Origin: Monarcha castaneiventris obscurior
Taxonomy: Eukaryota; Chordata; Aves; Passeriformes; Monarchidae
Reading direction: 5' to 3'
NCBI GenBank assembly: GCA_026261815.1
Contig: JAMPIT010000417.1
Span: 8,279,501 to 8,343,500 of the forward strand
Length of the DNA stretch: 64,000 bases
Both the position numbers and the translations under genes were made by a program. Each line of letters begins with the position of its first letter. Within the stretch, counting starts at the first letter, position 1. Under the pieces are notes generated by a model. The model did no database searches. It saw only the letters and a program-made list of their open reading frames with translations, and had not been told where the DNA came from. Of the stretch, positions 57,111-64,000 are shown one piece after another.

Positions 57111-60000
57111 GCCCAATTCGTTATTTCAGAATGCTGGAGAGAAGAGGGGGAAGTCAGTGTTTTATTCAACATAGCAATCTCAGGAACAGGGAGGTGAAAT
57201 TACAAGCTGGAGTCCCCGGGCAGCAGTGAAAATAAGAAAATCCAAACAAGCAAAGGGAAAAAAAAAGGGAAAAAACTGAATTTCTCAAAGCAAGAGGAAG
57301 GATGTTGGTGAGTGGGTAACAGAGAGGTTAGGAAGAGGAAGCACAGAGGGAGAATCTGTTGTGTTTGGGAGATGTGGGAACCATCAACACAGATGTTGCA
57401 GAAGAAAGCAATTGAGAAGCTGAATGGGACTTGCATGGGTTTACAGTTGGGTGCATGCTTAAGTGTGTTGCTAAATGGAGACCTGAATGAGTGAGAACAA
57501 GAAATAATCATGCGGGAGTCCCCGTGCAGAATCAGTGTCTGTCCAGATTGACATCACAGGCTTTCCCACTGATATAAATCGTTGCTTTTCCTGGGTAGGA
57601 AATGAGTCAGGGTGACTCCGGAGCTTAGGGTTTGGCCTATGCAGATTAAGAGGAGTAGTAAGGAATAAATAAAATATGGAATATGCAAGGGTGACTAAGG
57701 ACTCGAAGAGAAGCAAAGAACTGTTGGGGGAAGGAATAGGGCCACGGTGAGGAACAAGGAGGGGCTGCCAGATGAATTGCTTTCTAGGGCTACCTGGAGA
57801 GAGGTTTAGGGGAATATAGCACCATTGCCTGGCCATGAGGTATGTATTACCTGGGTAAGTGGGTAAGACATTTATGTGCCCCTATTAGCTGTGTAATGCT
57901 CCCTTAGTTTGGTCCTTTCGGCCTGGAAACAGTCTGAAGCAAAGTTTGTTTCTCACTGAAAATATCTTCAGCACCTACCAAATCAGAGGCCCAATAACAA
58001 TTGCAGCCTCCATGTACTCTGCTACTGATAGCATCGAAAGAGGCAGAGCAGAGAATAGGTGGGGAAAAATGATGGAAAACTGGACTGAGCAAGAACAAAG
58101 GAAAGGGTGGGGTGTTTCTTAAATTGAGCTGTCCCCTATTTCTGATTGCATCATAGCTTGAATTAGCTTTGGCCTACATAACTAAAATGAAGGATGTCAA
58201 GGTACCAGGAGGAAAAATTATTTTGCTGGGTTATTTGCACAGATGATCTGTTCACTGCACAGCTGCTGTAGGAAATGCAACGCCATGAGTAGACATATAT
58301 AATTGTAGAGATGGGGAATGAATAAACGTGTTTCAAAGAACAAGGAGAATTCTAAATGTCAGCAAAGGGGTATATGACTCACTCAATGGGAAAATACTAT
58401 TATTGGATACGTAAGTAGGACTGCACAAAGCACTCAGAGGAGGGATGCTACTAGAAAAAAGAAGAATTAATAAATGAAGGTAACATTTGGGTAAGTGACA
58501 GTGAATGAATGAGGAGATGTGCTATAAGTGCCATGAGCTATCACAGGGCCTGGAGTGAAAGCAGAGAGAAAATGCGGGGTTGAGGATGGCAAAGGATGAA
58601 AAGAGAGAGATCATGGACAACGAGGAGAAGCACTACTGGAGACTGCTGAAATACAATGGAACGGATGAGTGTTTGTTATAAAACTACTTGGCTTTTGGCA
58701 GAATAATGGTGACAAAGGGTTTCTGTTCTACCGAGTTGGGATTAAGCAAATAAATGAGGTGGAACTCCACAGGAGGAGAGGAAATGGCTGTACTGAGGAG
58801 GCAGGAAGAGGCCCAGGACCCAGCTGGAACTGGCTTCTGCAGAGGTGTGTTAGGCTGTGACGGACATGTCATATGGAGGAATCCCTCCCTGTTTTTCAAA
58901 AGCAAAAAGCAGTGTTTAACAGATGAGATTGTATAGATTACAGACATGGCTGAAATAAGCAGTGCAGGACCAGGGCATTTTGCATGAGTTCAAGCCAGGC
59001 ATAGAGAATAATTAACTAATGCTCCTGGTGCAGTCAACAACAAAGTTGCAGACTTCTTGAGTCCGGAACATAATGAACTTGAAACCTTTCAGTTGCCAAA
59101 TCCAGGACACCATTCCAACAGACCCGTCCCACATGTCTGGCTGGTCATCCTCACAGCCTGAAACGCTGTGTGCTAATGCATCTGCCCAAGCAGAGACTGA
59201 GGAGTCCAGCCACTTCTGGGAATGGAACAGTCCTGTTTACAGCTAGGGCCAGGGGATCTCTAGTCCTGGAGGAGGAGATTTCCAGAGCCTCTAATTTGGG
59301 TCCAGCTGAGAGCAGTTCTTATTTTGGTTTTGAAACCCTGAATTCCCAGCAAGCTGCTTTTCTGGCTGTCTTGGCTTGATTGAGTCGGTAGAGAGACAGA
59401 TGTAGGTGGATAATGGGAAAGGGGGTGGTAAGTGGCAGAGCTATTGCCTGAGCGAGAGGGAAGGATGCCGTGTAAGTACTGCCAGTCCCCATTCAGTGAG
59501 CAAGTGGTGAGTCAGGGGCAGGTACTGAGTCAGCAAGAAGGCGGACGGGTAGTGGGTGGGTAGCACACCCTGGCTGGCTCAGAGCAAACCACTCAGCTGC
59601 ACCGTTGCACTCAGCTCCCTGTGGGAAAGTTGCATGCAGTGGTTCGGGCTACTGCATCCCAGTTTCTCCCCTCCCCTCCCCATGAAATTCCCTGAGCTGC
59701 TTTTCTGAACCAGTGGCACTTCAGAGAGGGGCCCTGGCCATTGCCTCTGGTGGGCACGTATTTTTCTGACGTGTTCATGAACCTACCTGCAAGCACTGCT
59801 TTCTCTGTGAGGTGTGGTAGTAAAAGGAGGGGAATGACAACAGCTGATGAAGGCAGAGAGAGCCCTTCAGCCTGTCTCGCCCCAAAGATACTGCTCATGC
59901 AGTCAGGGAGCTGGTGGAATGTAGGAGGGGGGAGAGAGAAAAGAAAGAAAGAAAAATAGAAATGAGGTAGAAACGAGAGTGAGAAAGAGAAAATATTTGA
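57111..60000. other. Non-coding stretch
   Basis: Mixed to AT-rich sequence with no simple array apart from a short (GAAA)n at about 59,938-59,956. Frames up to 136 codons show no domain. No LINE piece was recognised. Confidence 0.55.
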
Positions 60001-60215
60001 GAGATGAAAAGAAATTACCATACGGCAGGATCCTGTTATTCAACCTAATTTTCAAAGGACTGCAGCTGTCGCACTGAGATAATCTGTTAATTATAACAGT
60101 CATTGTGTTTTGGCAATGGAAGAAAAAAACAGGCTCTAAACAAGGCAAGGTAGTGGGGAAAAGAGAGGGGAGGCACGGTTGTGTCAAAATGCATGTCAGA
60201 TGCTAGCTTGAAATA
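60001..60215. promoter_or_regulatory. AT-rich island, possible conserved element
   Basis: Contains CAACCTAATTTTC (about 60,040), GATAATCTGTTAATTATAAC (60,079) and, slightly downstream, CAAAATGCATGTCAGATGC (60,185). Simple repeats are absent. Inferred only. Confidence 0.28.
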
Positions 60216-61079
60216 TAGGTGGGCGAGCCGGCCGGGAGGAGGGTCCCTCCCCAGCGGGGCTGAGCTGTGCCATTGCCTGCAGGTGGAGGATGGAAGGAAG
60301 GTGGAAGCATCCACCTGGAAACATAATGCCCTGTCCAGTGTGGGGCTACTCCCCTTGCTGAATCCAGGCATGCATTGACCAGAGGAAGAGCTTCGAGGGG
60401 CAAAGGGTCTCACTGCCAGGGAGGGAACCTCTCTCTGGCAGCTGCCCAGGGCAAGGTTGGCTGGAAGGCAAGAGAATGTTGAAGGGTGCTGGAATGCCAG
60501 TGCCTGTGCCCTGCAGGAATGTGCAGGCCTGGAGGTGTCCTACACAGGGCAAATGGCTGCCAGTGCACCTCGGGAAGTGGCTGCTACGAGGACATATGTG
60601 ATTCCTTAGGCTCTGAGTCCCCCCCGTAAGCGACAGCAGCGAGCTGTAATTCAAGGCCCATGCCCTTTTCCTGCCCTACCTGCAGGGCAGCGTGTTTGGG
60701 GGCACTCTGAACTGGCACTGCTGGGTTGCTGGGGATGTATTTAATATCCAGAAATACTGCAAGTGTGCTTGGTTCGAGTGAGAGCATCTCTCAAATAGCT
60801 TGTGATCCTGCCGTTCATAGTCAGGCCGGTGAAAGCCAGGACTTGTGGAAGGAAATAGGGTAGCAAGGCCAGCACAGGGCAGCAGAGGCATCACAGTGGT
60901 ATCACATACAGCCCAAGGATCTCTCCTGGCAGACATGCTGCATGGGAGCACACAGTAGCACCAGTGCTCCCACCCTGCTCCCTCCACGCTCCCAGAGCCC
61001 CCAAGCCTGGCCTGTTACCTACAGCAGCTCACACACTGAGAGCTCCTGCAGAGCTGCCCTTCCTGTCCCTTTAGCCCTC
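60216..61079. other. Non-coding stretch
   Basis: Mixed GC-rich sequence, no gene recognised. Confidence 0.5.
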
Positions 61080-61640
61080 AATAGCTGCCGGGCAGCAGAG
61101 ACCATTCCTGGTCCCCGGGAGCAGCTCCTTCCCACGTGCCCAAGCACACGCACGGAACCCGCCCTCACACCCTGCTCCCTGCGGTGATTCCCGTCAGGGG
61201 ACGCACAGGGCAGGAGCGTTCCCATCCCAAACTCACACTGCCTGTCTCCCTGGCTCCCCGCACGCCCGCATGCAGCCTGCCCTCCCACCCCGTGCCCTGC
61301 AGCGCCTCTCTCACAGCCAAACACTCCCACCCCTTTCTCCGCGCTGCCTGCTTCGTGCCAACACACGTGCACACACACAATCCCTCACTGACTGCGCTCT
61401 GCCTGGCTCTCCATGGCAATTCCTGCCTCCCCGGGAGCCAGCACTCATTCTGTGCTTCACCGAGTGACTAAACCACATCCGCCCCCAGCCCACACATCCA
61501 CCCCGACACCTACAGCGAACTCCTCCGCACACACACACCCCCTCCACCTCGCACTCCTGGAAGCCGGCAGTGCCGCCTCTTTCTCTACAGTGACTCACGG
61601 CCGTCCCGAGCACCAGGCACAGCCGGGCTTGCTGCCACAC
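61080..61640. promoter_or_regulatory. C-rich, CpG-rich patch
   Basis: The + strand is strongly C-rich, with many short CAC/CCC words and raised CpG (for example CCCCGCACGCCCGCATG near 61,256 and CTCCGCGCTGCC near 61,338). The asymmetry (G-rich minus strand) is unlike a symmetric CpG island. It may be a promoter for a minus-strand transcript or GC-skewed intron. No exon boundary was identified. Confidence 0.3.
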
Positions 61641-61929
61641 TCCCTATGGCAGGTCCCTGCAGAGAGCCGCACACACCCCATGCTCCCTCCCCATGGCCTG
61701 CAGGAATTGTTTCTAAGCTCCTCTGCCGCCTCATGGGACGACAAAGGGGAATATGTTTCCCAGGCACCCTTCCCTGCTCTGGAGGGAGAGCACTGAGGGC
61801 AGCCTTATTGCTGATAATATTTTCTGTGGCACCTCTAATCTCTTGACGTGCTCTTCTACCTGGAGAAGGCTGTTTCCCGAGCCTACCCCCATGTACACGC
61901 TTCTGTGGATTGCTGCTGAAGGCTGTCGG
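61641..61929. other. Non-coding transition segment
   Basis: Falls from C-rich to AT-rich composition. No gene seen. Confidence 0.5.
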
Positions 61930-62260
61930 GGTGGAGCTGGCTTGATGCAAATCCGCCTTAATCTTCAATAATCATATTAATATAAAAGGTAACCATTTCA
62001 CTTTGGAAAACAAAAGTGGCTTTCTGGCCTGCCAGGGAACCACAGCCATATGAAAGACCTTTCTGCCAGTATTTATCCCTCTAAAATAAGATTTATGCTT
62101 CTAAAGCTCTCTTTTTCATGCTTCTGAGCTGCTTCATTTTTCTCCCTTGAGCCTTCCCATTCTCTCTCTCTTGCTGCCTAACAAATTAGGCATCTAATCG
62201 CTGTTGGGGAGGCACGATGGGAGAGCAGGGGTTTTATATACAGCAACGTGTTGGGTTTTT
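61930..62260. promoter_or_regulatory. AT-rich island with octamer, candidate conserved non-coding element
   Basis: Contains ATGCAAAT (61,945-61,952), CTTAATCTTCAATAATC (61,957), CATATTAATATAAAAGG (61,973), AAATAAGATTTATGC (62,084) and CAAATTAGGCATCTAATCG (62,182). It is dense in homeodomain-type cores and repeat-free. Together with the C-rich patch at 61.1-61.6 kb it forms a composition boundary. Enhancer function is inferred. Confidence 0.37.
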
Positions 62261-62347
62261 TCATGGTTAGTCTTTAAGCTGTTTGTCCCAGCAAAGGTTT
62301 GGAGTCAATGGCAGTGTGTTTGCTTGAGCCTGGGTGCGTGAATTATT
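62261..62347. other. Non-coding segment
   Basis: Nothing recognised. Confidence 0.4.
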
Positions 62348-62390
62348 CCTTCTGAATTTTTCCTTCTGAATTTTTCCTTCTGAATTCTTC
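62348..62390 (+). repeat. 14-bp tandem repeat, three units
   Basis: CCTTCTGAATTTTT-type units start at 62,348, 62,362 and 62,376, with near-identical copies. Confidence 0.93.
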
Positions 62391-64000
62391 CTTCCTGTGC
62401 CCCAAACTGGCCAAAGGGCAAGACAATAGCGCAGCATGTCTTTGGGGCAGTGTTATAGCCTGTACTGCAGCCCTTTTCCCTTCCTCTCTGCAGAGTCCCA
62501 TCCTTGCTGGCTGGAGTTTGAGCTTTGTGAGTATCCTTGAGTGTGCTGTGAGAAGCAGCTGGGACCTTGTTTGGTTTTCTGGGCTTCCTCACCACAGTGT
62601 CCTGCTGGGATCCTGGTGGTTTGGGTTTCCCCATGTCAGGGACAGCTGGAGTTTGGTAGTTGCAGTCTTCTCCCCACTTTGGGCAGGGCCAGCCCAGCTT
62701 TCAGAGGAATGATTTTTCTACCTACAGGCACTGTGGATTTGTATAGAGCTGAAGCATGAGATTTCTCTTGCAACAGAACTCGGCCAAATTCACAGAGCCT
62801 CTAAGGCTCTGTGGACACCCTTGAGCAGGACTCATTGAAATGAGTTCAACTCCTGTAAGGGATGAAGGCTCTGTCTGGTTAGTGACATGGGAACGCCTTT
62901 TGTTGCATGACTTTCTAGTGTGGCTGTACAGCTCCTTCGACCTCTGGATTTTTGAAGCTAGAAGGGCTGATTTCAAACAAATGTAACATTGGGATGGAAC
63001 TGAGAGATGTAGGGATCTTACATGTTCCATGAAAATAGGGGATAAATTAGAGAAGAGAGAACCTGAAAAAGAAACCTTCACTGAGACCCGTTAAAGGAAA
63101 GAGTGTTGTGTGAGCTCAACCCTTGGTGAATATCAGAGAACCTGCAGAAGAAGGCATTCTCTCTCTCTCTCTCTCTCTCGCGCACGCACAAATGTCCTCC
63201 ATGCCACAAAACCACAGGTCACCAGGCTTCCTGCTCCCTCTTCTCTTGGTCTCATACTTCTCAGAGCTTCTGGAGCACCTCTGGGTACAGCCACATGTTC
63301 TTTGCTGCATGACTTGAAGGTAACTCCTGCAATAATTCCCTGGAAGCAGGGCTGAGAGGGAAGGGACTGATGTCGTGTAAGTGCCTCAGATGTGCTGCAA
63401 GCTTCTCCCATGGCACTGTGCTTCCACTATAGCCAGGTGAAAAAGCAAGGACAATGTCTGGGTGGTGAATTGAGGTGGCTGCAGTGATGTTCAGAGCACT
63501 GGGAATTACTGAAACTCCCCAGCAGCTGTGGAGAGTCCCTTCAAGTAAGGCACCAATTCCTAGTGCCAAGCACCCCTGGGAAAGGCTCCTCTTTCAGAAA
63601 GTAGTTAGAGAAATCCTGGAAGAACCTTAAAGCCAAGAAGAGTCCCTTGGAGATGGTGTTTGTGCCCTGAGGCCTGCCAGGAGCAGGCAGCACACTGAGC
63701 TGGGAAGAGGGATGATGCTTAGCTGCAGCACAAAGCTTAAGAAAGCAGCAGGAGCTTTGGCCTGATTTCGGGGTGTCCCCAGAGGAGTCAAGAGTGTTTG
63801 GCAGGTTTTTAATGCATGCATTTCTAATGGGAGGCTCTTAGCACCGTTTAAGCAATGGTAGAATTAAGTGCTGGCTTTTCCAGTGCACGGGGCCCCAGGA
63901 GGACAAGGCTGACAGGGTCAGAATTTTAGGCCCAAATTGCTCCTGTATGTGACTTTTCTGGTTGCCTTGTATTCCCCCTCAGTTTTGGTCCTTCCACTCC
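62391..64000. other. Non-coding stretch to the window end
   Basis: No gene recognised. The (CT)n run near 63,160 is listed separately. Frames up to 119 codons show no domain. The window edge cuts ordinary sequence. Confidence 0.5.
63159..63189 (+). repeat. (CT)n microsatellite followed by CG/CA
   Basis: About ten CT copies (63,159-63,179) run into CGCGCACGCACA, an alternating purine-pyrimidine end. Confidence 0.92.

Noticed and set aside
1..64000. CRISPR array, tRNA, rRNA or prokaryotic operon
   Set aside because: No regularly spaced repeats with unique spacers, no tRNA cloverleaf noticed, no rRNA sequence; the repeats present are eukaryotic microsatellites and LINEs.

Overview
The window reads as vertebrate nuclear DNA, most likely from a bird. 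It contains a truncated CR1 LINE 3' end with the typical (ATTCT)n-type tail, three older CR1/L3-like LINE fragments, no Alu-like, L1 or other mammalian repeats, low overall repeat density, many short GT/CA, T and CT runs, and isolated CpG-rich patches in moderately GC-rich sequence. Nothing bacterial or phage-like was seen: no dense ORF layout, no ribosome binding sites, no operons. The species cannot be named from this sequence alone.

No complete protein-coding gene is recognisable. Open frames of 60-250 codons occur throughout, but almost all are overlapping frames in GC-rich or simple-sequence DNA. They show no domain, no codon signature and no consistent exon borders. The best gene evidence is two possible + strand pieces: a strong CpG island at about 18.59-19.12 kb ending at a possible splice donor, and a CpG-dense short exon candidate at 35,330-35,375 (alternatively ending at 35,507) behind a very long pyrimidine tract. 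If both are real, the 16 kb between them would be a first intron. I do not recognise the gene.

Layout. 1-16.8 kb: non-coding, with a purine tract (2.9 kb), a pair of perfect hairpins (3.85-3.91 kb), a nearly stop-free minus-strand frame of unknown origin (4.1-4.9 kb), a 24-bp minisatellite (5.2-5.4 kb), an 8-bp satellite (8.2 kb), a weak CpG-rich patch (8.6-9.0 kb) and an AT-rich, possibly conserved island (10.4-10.8 kb). 16.8-21.2 kb: young CR1 end, decayed minisatellite, CpG island, stacked GT/GACA repeats, second CpG-rich patch and an octamer-containing AT-rich element. 21.2-35 kb: non-coding, with two old LINE pieces. 35.3 kb: the exon candidate. 35.5-55 kb: non-coding, with one old LINE piece (41.2-41.9 kb) and a 17-bp-arm hairpin (43.2 kb). 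55.4-57.1 kb: AT-rich islands around an extraordinary T/G-only tract. 57.1-64 kb: non-coding, with a C-rich, CpG-rich patch (61.1-61.6 kb) beside an AT-rich octamer-bearing island (61.9-62.2 kb).

The mix of AT-rich TAAT/octamer-bearing islands, scattered CpG patches and almost no coding sequence would fit the long introns or flank of a developmental or neural gene. That reading is inference. Calls rest on reading by eye; no alignment, repeat masking or gene prediction was run.
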